DNA from: an uncultured Limosilactobacillus sp.
GTDB taxonomy: Bacteria > Bacillota > Bacilli > Lactobacillales > Lactobacillaceae
Direction of reading: 5' to 3'
DNA: 24,456 bases
Assembly (NCBI RefSeq): GCF_934202235.1
Contig: NZ_CAKPXS010000025.1
Location: 1 to 24,456 of the forward strand
Shown here: one piece after another, positions 1 to 9,320 of the stretch
Layout: every line of letters starts with the position of its first letter
How positions within the stretch are numbered: position 1 is the first letter of the stretch
Notes under the pieces: generated by a model
Told to the model about the DNA's origin: nothing
Database searches by the model: none
The model's input: only the letters and a program-made list of their open reading frames with translations
Translations under genes and position numbers: made by a program

Positions 1-71
1 TTTTGTATGCAAAAATCCCATTAATAGATTACCACTTGGATAATCCATCAACAGGATTTAGTGTAGAGCCC

Positions 72-108
72 AAAAAACTGGGTTTCCTTGCGGAGGCCCA
101 GTTTTTTT
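72..108 (-). terminator. Rho-independent terminator after rexA
   Basis: An inverted repeat (AAAAAACTGGG at 72-82, CCCAGTTTTTT from 97) encloses a 14-nt loop with a small internal CCT/AGG pairing. It lies 6 bp beyond the rexA stop. Read on the minus strand, the stem is followed by a run of six T residues. The arms are flanked by A and T runs on both sides, so it could also stop plus-strand transcription. The first 70 bases of the window contain no gene I can support. Confidence 0.8.
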
Positions 109-113
109 GTTAC

Positions 114-3100
114 TTACTTCAGCAATGGGACCGGCAAAAGCATCCGGCTAGTCACCAAGTAAAGGTACTGGTGAGTGACCCGGACCGGCTGCCCATTAAC
201 CAGTTGTTCTCCGCTACCCGCCGTCATTTTATTCAGCGCGTCGGCGTAGAGGGTTAGCTGGCCGGCATAGTGGTCTAACATCCGTTGTTCAAATCGTTCC
301 TGACTTTCACCGCGGCGGCGCAAGTCAGTCTTGTAGTCGAACAAGGTAATTCCGTCTTCTCGGTACTGCAGACCGTCAATAATCCCGTGAACCAGGATTG
401 TCCCGTCTCCCGAAGAAAGTTCACTGTTGAGTTCAGCAGCCGGAATAATCATGCTAAACGGTTGCTCGCGGTGAACCGTTGACGGGTCGGCAAGCAGTGT
501 TTGGCCAACCGCTGTTTGGTAGAAGGCCGCAATGCCCTCACGATCGATCGCCGCGGCCACTTCCTGGCTAGGGATGAGCCCCTGCTCGACGAGACGGTTA
601 ATTTCGTTGTCGACCGTCGCCACCGTCACTGGCGGCTCAAGTGGGAGCTTTTGGAAGACCAGGTGCGTCGCCGTTCCCACCAGTGTCCGTGGTGCTTTCT
701 GGTGTGTTTTCTGGGCAAAACGCGGTGTCGATAACGTTTCAACATCTTGCCAGTTATCCTTCGCCTTCGACTTATCGAAAGTAATCTGCCCCATCTCCAG
801 GTCGTCGGGGTCGGTGCTGACCATCCCCCGAATCAAGGACACGGACTGGAAGGCCGTCGCTACCGTTGCCGCCTGGTGACCGTACCGGAAACTCAGGACG
901 TCATTTAACCATTGCCGTTCTTTATCCTTCAATGGCCGATCCTGCTGCTGGTCCTGGCTATCTGCTCCCACTACCGGCCGCAGTTTGGCCAGTTGATCAT
1001 TGACCGTGGTCTGATCGTACTCATTAACCTCAAAGTCCGGCGCCTTCGCCAGCCGATGGACATCTGATGATAATTGCTGGTCAAACAAGCCATTGTCAAA
1101 TGCTCCGTAACGAGTCAAGCCCATTAATATCCAGCTGAGGTAGGATGACGCATTCAGCCGAAGAGACAGTGGCAAGATCTGTCGCTGGACAGTTGCTGCG
1201 TCCTCAACCTGCCGCAGATACTGCTTTATCGTCCGCTGCTGGTGGTCATTGACCGAGCCGGTAATGATCAACCGCTGTTCCGCACGCGTCAAGGCCACGT
1301 ACAGAATTCGGAGGTCTTCGGCCCGGGCAGCCAATTTGGCCTGGTCAGCAATCAGTTGCCGCTGCGGCAATTTGTAACGGACTTGAAACCCGCTGAGTAA
1401 CTCATTAGCCGTCATTTGCTTCGTTGGCTGGTCATTGGCTACTGGGCGCTGGTCGACGACCGCAATCCCGATCCCGGCATCAGCATCAATCGTCACACTC
1501 GACGTCTGGTTTTTAAACTGGTGTCCCGTGTCTGCCAGAAAGACAACCGGGAATTCCAGTCCCTTGCTACCGTGGATGGTCATCACACTCACCGAATTGC
1601 CGGCAGCCTGCCGTGACGCCTGACCAATATCCTTATCATGCTTTTGCAGCTGGTGGATAAAGCGGACAAATTGGTAGACACCCTGGTAACCCCGTTGTTC
1701 GTAGTCATCGGCTCGCTGGTAGAGGGCGTGAAGGTTGGCTTGCCGTTGCTCACCACCAGGCATAGCCCCAGCGTAGTCGAGATAGCCGGTGTCCTGGTAA
1801 ATTGTCCAAATCAGCTTCACCAGCGACTGACGTTGCGATAATTGCCGCCACTTAGACAAACTATCTAAGAAAGTCCGGACCTTGTCGTTAAGCTCAGCCA
1901 CGTCAATTTCTGCTTGTTTGGCCGATAGTTCAATGTGCCGATTTTGGTTTAACCGGTAGTTAATCAGTGCCTGGTAGTAAGGGACGTTTCGGTTAACCAG
2001 CCGTAGATAGGCCATTTCTGGTTCGGTCATTCCCACCAGCGGTGAACGTAAGACGGCCACAAGGGGGATGTCCTGGTAGGGATTGTCTAACAGGCTGAGC
2101 AAGTCGAGCATTAAGCGAACTTCGGTGGAGGCAAAGAAGTTATTAACATCCTGCACCGTCACCGGAATATCTTCGAGCCCGAATTGCTCAACGATGGCAT
2201 TATTAATCCCCTTCGTCCGCGACAAGATGGCAATATCCCGGTAGTCAATCGACCGCTGCTTACCAGTTTCTTGGTCAGCTAGCTTCCCATTGGCAACCAG
2301 CTGCTTAATCCGCATGGCAATCATCCTGACCTCACCGGTTATTTTATCGGCTTCGATTGCGTCCTGACTTGCTGGCTGATGATTAGCCGAATAAAGCATC
2401 ATTTCTACCGGACAATCATCTGCTTTCTTATACCATTCGGCACCAAATTTCAGTTGGGCCGTCTGGTCATAGTCGACATCACCCAGTCGTTCATCCATTA
2501 ACTGCTGGAACAGGCAGTTAATAAAGGACAAAATATTGGCGCGAGAACGGTAGTTGGTAGCTAGTGGGATACTAATTCCCCGTTCCGGGTTTGCCGCAAA
2601 GTCATGGTTCCGGTTACGAAAAATAGTCGGGTCGGCCTGCCGAAAACGGTAAATGGCCTGTTTAACATCCCCCACCATAAAGAGGTGGTTGTAGCCCGGG
2701 TTTTTTAGCCGGTTCAAGATGGCATCCTGCAGCTTGTTCGTATCCTGGTATTCATCGACCATGATCTCACGGTAACGAAAACGCAGTTCTTCCTGTGCCC
2801 GTCGCCCCTCTGGGCTGTCGACCGTTAAAATCTGGTAAGCAAAGTGCTCCAGGTCGGCAAAGTCTAGCAGGTGGCGGTCCCGTTTAATCTCCTGGTAGCG
2901 GTCACTGAACTTTTTAACAACTTCTGCTAGCTTCCCGACGAGCCGCGCGGCAATGGCCGAGAAGTGGCCAACCTGTTTGCGGCTCAGGGCAAAATAGTCA
3001 TTCCACCGTTGGACCTGTTTCTTCACCTCGTCCCGCTGCGGCTTGAGTTGCTCATAGCGTTTTCGCTTGTCTGACCCCTTCTTCAGCCCCTTCGTCCTGG

Positions 3101-3947
3101 CCCGGGGGAAGGAGTGAGCCAACAATTCCTTGATTGTCTCCCACTGTCCTTCTTGAACGGCTGCTTGAATGTTTTCCAAGTTTTGCTGGTCATTAGCCAG
3201 CTGGTCGGCAAAAGCCCCCAGCTGGTCTTCTTCCGCCTGCTGAGCCAGGTCACCCATTACCTTCACGGCAGTAGTCAATTCCTGAAGCATCGCCGGTTTC
3301 AGCTGGCTTTGAAAGAACGACCAGCTATCAGCATCGTCGCCGGCAAGTTGGTAATTATCTGCTAGTGATGCCAACCACTGCCGCGGGTCAGGCTTTGCCA
3401 GCGCCTCGTCATAGAGGTCGTGAACCACGTCATACAGCTGGTCGTCACTGCGGTCACCGGCAAAATTAGCTACCAAGCGGTCAAAGTAACGCTGGTCGGC
3501 GTCTTTTTCCGCTTCGTCTTGAATGTATTCTTGTTCGCGAACATCATCCCAGGCCTGATTTTGCAACAGCGTTTTTTCTGTTTCATCACTCATCAGGCGG
3601 TACTGGGGGTCAAGGTTGATCACGTAGTAATAACGGTGAATAATTTCCTGGCAAAAGGCGTCAATCGTACTGATATCCGCCATTGCCACCCGCTCAGCCT
3701 GACTTTGCAACCGGCTATTCTGACTGTTAACCAGGGCCCGCTGAATCTTGACCCGCATATTCTTGGCAGCATCCTTGGTGAAGGTCATCAGCAGGAAGTT
3801 ATCAATATCAAGACTGGGATCCTCGTCCAACAACCGCAGGACCCGTTCAACAAGGACCGTGGTCTTACCCGAACCGGCGGAAGCGGGTACTAAGATATCC
3901 TGGTCACGCGTGGTAATGACCTTTTGTTGTTGCTCGTTATAGCTCAT
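114..3947 (-). CDS. rexA: ATP-dependent helicase/nuclease subunit RexA (AddA)
   Basis: This is the helicase-nuclease subunit of the RexAB/AddAB complex, which unwinds and resects double-strand DNA ends for RecA-dependent repair. The 1277-residue protein is full length for the family. Visible motifs are Walker A (ASAGSGKTT, 22-30), Walker B (IMVDEYQDTN, 395-404), the UvrD-type motif around TIHGSKGLEFP (790-800) and YVALTRAEQ (883-891). A C-terminal RecB-like nuclease domain has H1095, D1191, D1204-Y-K1206 and the Q1230/Y1234 pair, so the nuclease looks intact. Its ATG overlaps the rexB stop by 4 bp (ATGA), which implies translational coupling. Transcription ends at the hairpin 72-108. Family assignment is secure. 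The name addA is equivalent; rexA is the usual name in lactic acid bacteria. Confidence 0.97.
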   Translation of the reverse strand: MSYNEQQQKVITTRDQDILVPASAGSGKTTVLVERVLRLLDEDPSLDIDNFLLMTFTKDAAKNMRVKIQRALVNSQNSRLQSQAERVAMADISTIDAFCQEIIHRYYYVINLDPQYRLMSDETEKTLLQNQAWDDVREQEYIQDEAEKDADQRYFDRLVANFAGDRSDDQLYDVVHDLYDEALAKPDPRQWLASLADNYQLAGDDADSWSFFQSQLKPAMLQELTTAVKVMGDLAQQAEEDQLGAFADQLANDQQNLENIQAAVQEGQWETIKELLAHSFPRARTKGLKKGSDKRKRYEQLKPQRDEVKKQVQRWNDYFALSRKQVGHFSAIAARLVGKLAEVVKKFSDRYQEIKRDRHLLDFADLEHFAYQILTVDSPEGRRAQEELRFRYREIMVDEYQDTNKLQDAILNRLKNPGYNHLFMVGDVKQAIYRFRQADPTIFRNRNHDFAANPERGISIPLATNYRSRANILSFINCLFQQLMDERLGDVDYDQTAQLKFGAEWYKKADDCPVEMMLYSANHQPASQDAIEADKITGEVRMIAMRIKQLVANGKLADQETGKQRSIDYRDIAILSRTKGINNAIVEQFGLEDIPVTVQDVNNFFASTEVRLMLDLLSLLDNPYQDIPLVAVLRSPLVGMTEPEMAYLRLVNRNVPYYQALINYRLNQNRHIELSAKQAEIDVAELNDKVRTFLDSLSKWRQLSQRQSLVKLIWTIYQDTGYLDYAGAMPGGEQRQANLHALYQRADDYEQRGYQGVYQFVRFIHQLQKHDKDIGQASRQAAGNSVSVMTIHGSKGLEFPVVFLADTGHQFKNQTSSVTIDADAGIGIAVVDQRPVANDQPTKQMTANELLSGFQVRYKLPQRQLIADQAKLAARAEDLRILYVALTRAEQRLIITGSVNDHQQRTIKQYLRQVEDAATVQRQILPLSLRLNASSYLSWILMGLTRYGAFDNGLFDQQLSSDVHRLAKAPDFEVNEYDQTTVNDQLAKLRPVVGADSQDQQQDRPLKDKERQWLNDVLSFRYGHQAATVATAFQSVSLIRGMVSTDPDDLEMGQITFDKSKAKDNWQDVETLSTPRFAQKTHQKAPRTLVGTATHLVFQKLPLEPPVTVATVDNEINRLVEQGLIPSQEVAAAIDREGIAAFYQTAVGQTLLADPSTVHREQPFSMIIPAAELNSELSSGDGTILVHGIIDGLQYREDGITLFDYKTDLRRRGESQERFEQRMLDHYAGQLTLYADALNKMTAGSGEQLVNGQPVRVTHQYLYLVTSRMLLPVPLLK

Positions 3948-6900
3948 TTCTCGTCTTCCCCCTTGAGCTGGTTTCTGAGTTGCTCCTTGTCTGTTTCCAG
4001 TGACCTGTAAAGGCGTTGGTCAAGGACGTTATCAAAGCGGAAAATATCTGCGTAGGCCGAGTGGTCAAGACCCGTTTCCTGTTTGCCCCCACTGATTTTG
4101 CGGTACGGCTGAAGTGCCACGTTGCCGTCCAAAATCTGCCCTGCTGCGTCCACTAATAACTGTTTGTTGATGGCCAATAAGCGTTCAAATTCGGCAGGTG
4201 ACGCCAAGATTGACCCACTCAGTTCCCGGGCACCTTTTTTTGTCACGGCAAACCCAAAAAAGTTGTAATTACCGTGAAGACGTTCAACCACTTCCTCCTG
4301 GTTGTCAGTTATCCCGTGGAACTGATAATTTTTGGCATTAGCTAATTCACTGGTCTTAAACGGATAATCAAACCGGACCCGGTGGAGGTGCAAGTAGTTT
4401 GCCCCTACAATTTGCGGATGAACTGCCTGGGGATCTAACTTTGTCAACTGCCCCTTCAGCGCGTTAAGGTAGGCCAAGATTTGCAGGTCAATCCCGCCTA
4501 GCGCATTAGCAAGGTCAAAGGGGTGGTTTCCTGACTTATAGTCGACGACCATAAACTGGTCGCGGCTTGCCGGCTGACCACTAAGATGGGCCAGCTTATC
4601 AATCCGGTCAATCCGCCCCCGGACGACCAGTTTCCGGTCCAGATGAGTATTTTCGACCACCAGCGGTGATAATGGTTCGTCAAGCGGCTGGAGGCCCACT
4701 GTCGCATCTTCATCCCGTTCAACCCCAGAACCAAATGGCTGTTCCGTCACAAAGGGGATGGCCGCCATATTGCTAGCTTGCATCTTGAGTACCTGGGCCA
4801 TCGTCGCCACGACTCCTTCCATTTGTTTCAGCTGGAAGCGGAAACGGGCATAACGTTCGGCATAACGTTTCAAGTCGGGTTGCTGGTCAATCGCAAATGA
4901 TGAAGATTTCCTTGCCAGGGCGGCCAGCTCAGCATCATCCAGGACCGTCAAGTCCTTATCCGGCACTAGGTGCAGCAGTTCCGCCAAACCATCGTGGAAG
5001 AACGTCCCGGTGTTGCTAGGTTTGATTTCCAACTGGTCGCGCTCTTTCAACCCTAAGCCGTACTGTAAAAAGTACTGGTAAGGGTTGCGGTAGTAAGTCT
5101 GCAAACCTGAAATTGAGGAACGTAAGATCCGCGTTTTCGGCGAATTTTGGTCCGCCACTGTGTACAAGGCGGTTGCTAGCGCCGGTGCTAGTTTAGTTGT
5201 CTGGTTACGGTAGTAGAGCCCTGAACGCAAGTGGTTTAATTCCTCGGCCCACTGAGTGTCAGTTTCCTGGTTACTCAGGGCGCCATAAACTTCGGACCAG
5301 GCAGTCCCCAGCAAGTTCCGCTCCTCACCCTCGCTCTGCCGTTCACGGCGCTGAGCAACGGTCTGCTGATTTTCCTTGGCCTGTCGCAAAACCCGCAGGA
5401 GCGGACCAACGGTCGATTGAACCGTCCCCACTAAGGCCCACACCTGCTTGAAGGAAGCGTGACTGTCCGGTAACAGTGGTTGCTGGTCAGCCAACTGGTT
5501 ATTGACCTCATCCCACATCCCAAAATGCTTCGCCACCACTACCATATATGGCGACATTGAAAGACCGTTGCTGTCATCAGCACTATCAATGAGGGGCGCA
5601 GACAAAATCAATTTCTCCGTTCCCATCATCATTGAGAGGTAGGCCAAGAACGGCTCATTTTTCATCCGCGAGGAGGCACTGGCAGGCAAGTAACAGTCGT
5701 GACCGACCTGCTCATTGATCCGTTCGATTTCGGCATCGTTAAGTAAACCACTAGACTTCTTTGTTTCCGGCATAACATCGTCGGTCGCACCAATCACAAA
5801 GACAACCTTCCGGTGGTTATCCTGGACAATTCCGCTTTCCGAAATGAGAACCCGGTCTAAGGTGGACGGAATTTGTGAATAGGTAGCAGCCTGCATCCCA
5901 TTATTTAAAACATCACTAAATTCCTGAGGGGTCAGCTTAGTTTCATCCCCCAGTAAGTCAACAAACTGGTCAAGGAGGCTGCATAGTTCTTGCCATACCT
6001 GCTGTGATTGGCGGGCACCTGCTAAGTCATGGCCAGCCATTTGCCGAGCCCACCGTTGCAGTTGGGTAGTGACACCAGCTTGCGTGGTCAAAAACTCGTA
6101 CAGCAATGTTGCGTACTGCCGTCCCGTAATCGGTTGTGGCTGTTGGCTACCGTTTGATCGTGACCCAGAAAGGTGGTTGACGATTGGTACCAGAACTTGC
6201 TGAACATAGTTCTTCACCCGGTTAATCGCCGCCGTTTGCCGGTCAAGCATCCGCTGATAAGCAGCGGACGCCACCCGCTCACCGCTAAAGTTGGCCTGCC
6301 ACTTCTTCTCACTGAGCCAATCACTTTCGTTAATCCCGTACTTCAAGCACCAGTTTTCGGTCACAAAGATATCATCCATGAACCGTGCAGCCAGCTTGTT
6401 TTGGACCCTCGCGACAGCTTTTTGCCGTTCTTTACCAGTCAAACCACCGTCAACGTTATCCGGCGAAAGCGTTTCTCCATTATCCAGGGTCATTTTTGAA
6501 GGAACCAACAGGCCTGTTTTGAGGATTGACATTACCGTTTCGGTCTGAAAACCAACCTTAACTAACTGGAAAAGTTGGTGGATGAGGATGACCAAGGGGT
6601 GGTTGACCATTTGTTTTTCGTGGTCGTTAAAAACCGGAACATCCTGCTGAGCAAAGAGCGGTTCAATGACATTCGCGTAGTTCGCCAGATGACGGGTGAG
6701 AACCAGGATGTCACGGTAACGGTACTCACCACTCGCCACCAGTTGCCGGATCTTAGTAACCACTTTTTTTAATTCTGATTGCCGGTCCGCTGCCGTGAAA
6801 CATTCGATGGTCTTAGACTCTTTCTGCTTAACGGATTCGATTGCCGTGTAACGGGACGCTGCCATCATTGCGCGTTCAACTTTCCGCAGGTCGTCGTTGA

Positions 6901-7765
6901 CTCGCGGTTGGGTTGCCCGTAAGTCTGCCCGGACTTCTACCCGGTCATCCTGCGCGGCAAACCGCCATAACCGTGCGTATTGCCGTCCAGCAGTGTAAAA
7001 AAGACCGCTTTCCGCCGGCAAGTTTTGCCGCCGGTACGCCCGGTCGAGGATCAGCGAAACTGTCGTGCTAGCACCGTTCACGATCATCGCCTTCACCACG
7101 GCTAATTCTGCGGCGGTAAACTGGGTAAAGCGGTCAAAATAAAAGTGGCAATCTGTAAAGTCGTGCCGGTCAAGTTCGTCAATCAGCTGCTGGTATTCGT
7201 CAGCAATAGAAGAGTACTGCTGGGTCTCCTGCCCGTACCACTGCTCAACATCAGCCAAGATCCGGAGCCGTTCGACCCAGCTCTGCCCCTGCTGGTTTTC
7301 CGGTGCCCGATCAGCAATTTTTCGGAGGTCATCAGGAGTGATTTGGGACGACAATAGCTGGCTGACCTGACTCGTTAGATGGGCAATAAACCCACCATGG
7401 TCCACCTCACTGGCGTACATCCCCATTTCCGCTTGGTGCTGCTTAGCAATACTAGTCATCAGCATATTAGCGCCGACGGTAGACAGCGATTGCGTTTGAT
7501 AGGTTCCTGTATCCCGTAATAAATACCAGGCCAGTCGACTTAAGGAGAGGACCTGCACCTGGGATTGAGCGTAAGTTCCGGTCACTCCCTGCTGTTTTTG
7601 AAGATCCTCGAGGACACTCACCTCACTGGCAAATTTGATGTGATTTGGCACAATGTAGAAAAAACGGTCATGTGGCCGCTCAGCAATCTCTTCTGCTAAG
7701 CGGTTAACTAATATTTGCTGGTGGTCCACCGCAGCGGTCCCCAGGACAAAATTTAAAGTACCCAT
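3944..7765 (-). CDS. rexB: ATP-dependent deoxyribonuclease subunit RexB (AddB type 2)
   Basis: This is the second subunit of the RexAB end-resection complex. The 1273-residue protein carries a C-terminal nuclease domain with H924, D1053 (GRIDRID), D1075-Y-K1077 and Q1095/Y1099. The N-terminus (FVLGTAAVDHQQILVNRL) follows the AddB layout but lacks a GxGKT Walker A motif. No cysteine occurs after C691, so the four Fe-S cysteines that frame the nuclease domain of Bacillus AddB are absent; the equivalent stretch reads SGLQTYYRNPYQYFLQYGLGL at about 886-906. These losses are expected for the type 2 (RexB) subfamily of Lactobacillales. The start is ATG at 7765, with AGGAGG at 7771-7776 five bases upstream. 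It is the first gene of the rexBA operon, placed after the potE terminator. Confidence 0.96.
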   Translation of the reverse strand: MGTLNFVLGTAAVDHQQILVNRLAEEIAERPHDRFFYIVPNHIKFASEVSVLEDLQKQQGVTGTYAQSQVQVLSLSRLAWYLLRDTGTYQTQSLSTVGANMLMTSIAKQHQAEMGMYASEVDHGGFIAHLTSQVSQLLSSQITPDDLRKIADRAPENQQGQSWVERLRILADVEQWYGQETQQYSSIADEYQQLIDELDRHDFTDCHFYFDRFTQFTAAELAVVKAMIVNGASTTVSLILDRAYRRQNLPAESGLFYTAGRQYARLWRFAAQDDRVEVRADLRATQPRVNDDLRKVERAMMAASRYTAIESVKQKESKTIECFTAADRQSELKKVVTKIRQLVASGEYRYRDILVLTRHLANYANVIEPLFAQQDVPVFNDHEKQMVNHPLVILIHQLFQLVKVGFQTETVMSILKTGLLVPSKMTLDNGETLSPDNVDGGLTGKERQKAVARVQNKLAARFMDDIFVTENWCLKYGINESDWLSEKKWQANFSGERVASAAYQRMLDRQTAAINRVKNYVQQVLVPIVNHLSGSRSNGSQQPQPITGRQYATLLYEFLTTQAGVTTQLQRWARQMAGHDLAGARQSQQVWQELCSLLDQFVDLLGDETKLTPQEFSDVLNNGMQAATYSQIPSTLDRVLISESGIVQDNHRKVVFVIGATDDVMPETKKSSGLLNDAEIERINEQVGHDCYLPASASSRMKNEPFLAYLSMMMGTEKLILSAPLIDSADDSNGLSMSPYMVVVAKHFGMWDEVNNQLADQQPLLPDSHASFKQVWALVGTVQSTVGPLLRVLRQAKENQQTVAQRRERQSEGEERNLLGTAWSEVYGALSNQETDTQWAEELNHLRSGLYYRNQTTKLAPALATALYTVADQNSPKTRILRSSISGLQTYYRNPYQYFLQYGLGLKERDQLEIKPSNTGTFFHDGLAELLHLVPDKDLTVLDDAELAALARKSSSFAIDQQPDLKRYAERYARFRFQLKQMEGVVATMAQVLKMQASNMAAIPFVTEQPFGSGVERDEDATVGLQPLDEPLSPLVVENTHLDRKLVVRGRIDRIDKLAHLSGQPASRDQFMVVDYKSGNHPFDLANALGGIDLQILAYLNALKGQLTKLDPQAVHPQIVGANYLHLHRVRFDYPFKTSELANAKNYQFHGITDNQEEVVERLHGNYNFFGFAVTKKGARELSGSILASPAEFERLLAINKQLLVDAAGQILDGNVALQPYRKISGGKQETGLDHSAYADIFRFDNVLDQRLYRSLETDKEQLRNQLKGEDEK

Positions 7766-7831
7766 GATGTCCTCCTCGTATTATTGCAATTAGTTGTTAT
7801 TTTACCATGTTACTTAACAACCCACGCCAAC

Positions 7832-7866
7832 TAAAAAACTCGTTAGTCCTTCACAGACTGACGAGT
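7832..7866 (-). terminator. Rho-independent terminator after potE
   Basis: An 11-bp stem with a single wobble (ACTCGTTAGTC at 7838-7848 and GACTGACGAGT at 7856-7866) has a 7-nt loop. Read on the minus strand it is followed by TTTTTT (7833-7838). It separates potE from the rexBA operon. Confidence 0.85.
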
Positions 7867-7879
7867 AGATGATTTAAAT

Positions 7880-7895
7880 TGTTTCACATGAAACA
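7880..7895. promoter_or_regulatory. parS-like ParB (Spo0J) binding site
   Basis: The 16-mer TGTTTCACATGAAACA differs at one base (A for G at position 9) from the Firmicute parS consensus TGTTNCACGTGAAACA. The 7-base arms TGTTTCA/TGAAACA are perfect inverted repeats. It lies between the potE stop codon and the potE terminator, in non-coding DNA. parS sites in Firmicutes cluster near the replication origin, which fits the walRK/htrA/rlmH neighbourhood. The match is seen directly; binding by ParB is inference. Confidence 0.6.
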
Positions 7896-7897
7896 CC

Positions 7898-9214
7898 CTA
7901 TGGACGAATGTCATGTTCAAGGTCAAAGTTATATGAAATTAGTCCGTAGATCAGCCATCCAACAAAGATGACAACCATTCCCCAGAAGATGGTCGACATC
8001 CCGCACTGGGTGATGGTGTAGATAGTGTAGAGCTGGGTAAAGATCATTACCACGATGTTAATTCCCCGTGTCCGCTTATTCGTTATGCGGGCCCGCCGCT
8101 GCATAACGTCCAGCGAGGCCATCGATAAGAGGTAAGGGATGCAGTTCGTAAAGACGGAGATATTAACAATTTCCAGATACTGTTTTTCCAAACTCGGGCT
8201 CGCCGTTTGAATTGCCAAAAAAGTTTGGATTACCGTTAAGATTAACAACCCGGGCACAGCAACATCGCGGCGGTTGACGTAGGAGAAAATTTTCGGGAAG
8301 TAACCCTTTTCCGACGAAGAACGGAAAACTTCCGCCAAGGTAAACTGCCAAGTGACCAGGGAACCAAAACAGGCCATCACCATGACCACCATCACGATCC
8401 GGCCCACGACCGGGGTAAAGAGCGTCGCAAAAACAAGGCCGAATGGCGAATCCGTCTTAACCAATGTCGATGCCGGTAAAATTCCCTGGACAACAACACT
8501 CGACATAACGTAGAACACGGCCACAATCCCGGTTCCCAGGGTTACCGCAATCGGCACGTTTTTCCGCGGGTTATCAACCTTCCCCATGTTCGCACAAGCA
8601 GATTCCAACCCGAGAAAGGCCCAGAGAGTAATGGCCACGGACTTGTTCATCCCCGTCATCAATGAATAGTGATGAGGGTTCCATGAACCGATGTAAACGG
8701 ACGGTCGGAACCAGTGCCAGCCAAAGGTAATCAAGAACAGCAACGGTAAGATGACTCCCAACGCTGCCAGAGTGGAAATATGAACAGTCAACCGTTCATC
8801 AATAATATTAAGGAAAGAGGCTAACCATAAGGTGGCGGTAGTGACTAAAGCCATCCCCATCGAGTCCAATTTCCAACCCATAAAGCCCGCAAAATAACCG
8901 GTACAAGACACCGCCAGGGCCACATCAGAAATCAGTTCGGAAATAGCGTAGGTATAATCGGCAAGAAAAGCACCCGCCCGACCAAAGACGTACTCTGCAT
9001 AACCGCCCATCCCGTCGTTTCGTTCACTATATGAACCAGCACGGGCAAAGCCAAAAGCAAGCATCACTGCCCCGCAGGTCGTGATGGCCCAGGCCATGAT
9101 CGAGAGGTTACCAACAGTCGCTAGGTTCGACGGAAGCAGAATCGTTCCGGAACCCATCATATTGACAATAGTGATGCGCGTTAACGCCCAAACACTAATT
9201 TTCTTTTGCTGCAT
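7898..9214 (-). CDS. potE: PotE-type putrescine/ornithine (APA family) antiporter
   Basis: A 438-residue polytopic membrane protein of the basic amino acid/polyamine antiporter group of the APC superfamily. It is close in length and sequence to E. coli PotE (439 residues) as I recall it. Visible landmarks are VNMMGSGTILLP in the first helix, GGMGGYAEY, WAFLGLESACAN and VTWQFTLAEVF. Residues matching those reported as important in E. coli PotE are present: W198 (W201), E204 (E207), W289 (W292) and E74 (E77). Ala59 sits where PotE has Cys62. The family swaps a decarboxylation product for its amino acid precursor, which gives acid resistance and proton motive force. No decarboxylase gene is adjacent, so the substrate (ornithine/putrescine, lysine/cadaverine or another pair) cannot be fixed. 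The start is ATG at 9214, with AAGGAG at 9227-9232, a rather long 12-base spacing. Confidence 0.85.
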   Translation of the reverse strand: MQQKKISVWALTRITIVNMMGSGTILLPSNLATVGNLSIMAWAITTCGAVMLAFGFARAGSYSERNDGMGGYAEYVFGRAGAFLADYTYAISELISDVALAVSCTGYFAGFMGWKLDSMGMALVTTATLWLASFLNIIDERLTVHISTLAALGVILPLLFLITFGWHWFRPSVYIGSWNPHHYSLMTGMNKSVAITLWAFLGLESACANMGKVDNPRKNVPIAVTLGTGIVAVFYVMSSVVVQGILPASTLVKTDSPFGLVFATLFTPVVGRIVMVVMVMACFGSLVTWQFTLAEVFRSSSEKGYFPKIFSYVNRRDVAVPGLLILTVIQTFLAIQTASPSLEKQYLEIVNISVFTNCIPYLLSMASLDVMQRRARITNKRTRGINIVVMIFTQLYTIYTITQCGMSTIFWGMVVIFVGWLIYGLISYNFDLEHDIRP

Positions 9215-9241
9215 GACATCATAACACTCCTTCTACATTTA

Positions 9242-9279
9242 ATTAAAAGACCCTTTTGATGAGATGTAAAGCGTTTTCT
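9242..9279 (-). promoter_or_regulatory. Candidate potE promoter with overlapping cre site
   Basis: On the minus strand, TTTACA (9265-9270) and TTTAAT (9242-9247) are 17 bp apart and could be the -35 and -10. AGAAAACGCTTTAC (9266-9279, minus) matches the lactococcal-type cre consensus WGWAARCGYTWWMA at 13 of 14 positions and covers the -35. This suggests catabolite repression by CcpA. The implied leader is very short, so the exact promoter is uncertain. Confidence 0.4.
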
Positions 9280-9297
9280 GAGAGTCAAACGGGCTTG

Positions 9298-9311
9298 ATT
9301 AATCGATTAAT
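9298..9311. promoter_or_regulatory. 14-bp perfect palindrome upstream of potE
   Basis: ATTAATCGATTAAT is a perfect palindrome between the cls stop and the proposed potE promoter, roughly 30 bp upstream of the -35. This position would suit an activator or repressor operator. No T-run follows, so it is not an obvious terminator for cls. Function is inferred from symmetry and position only. Confidence 0.35.
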
Positions 9312-9320
9312 AAATTAAAG

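Noticed and set aside
6790..6810. GTGAAACA in rexB as a second parS site
   Set aside because: Only one half-site matches. The other arm shows almost no agreement with the consensus.
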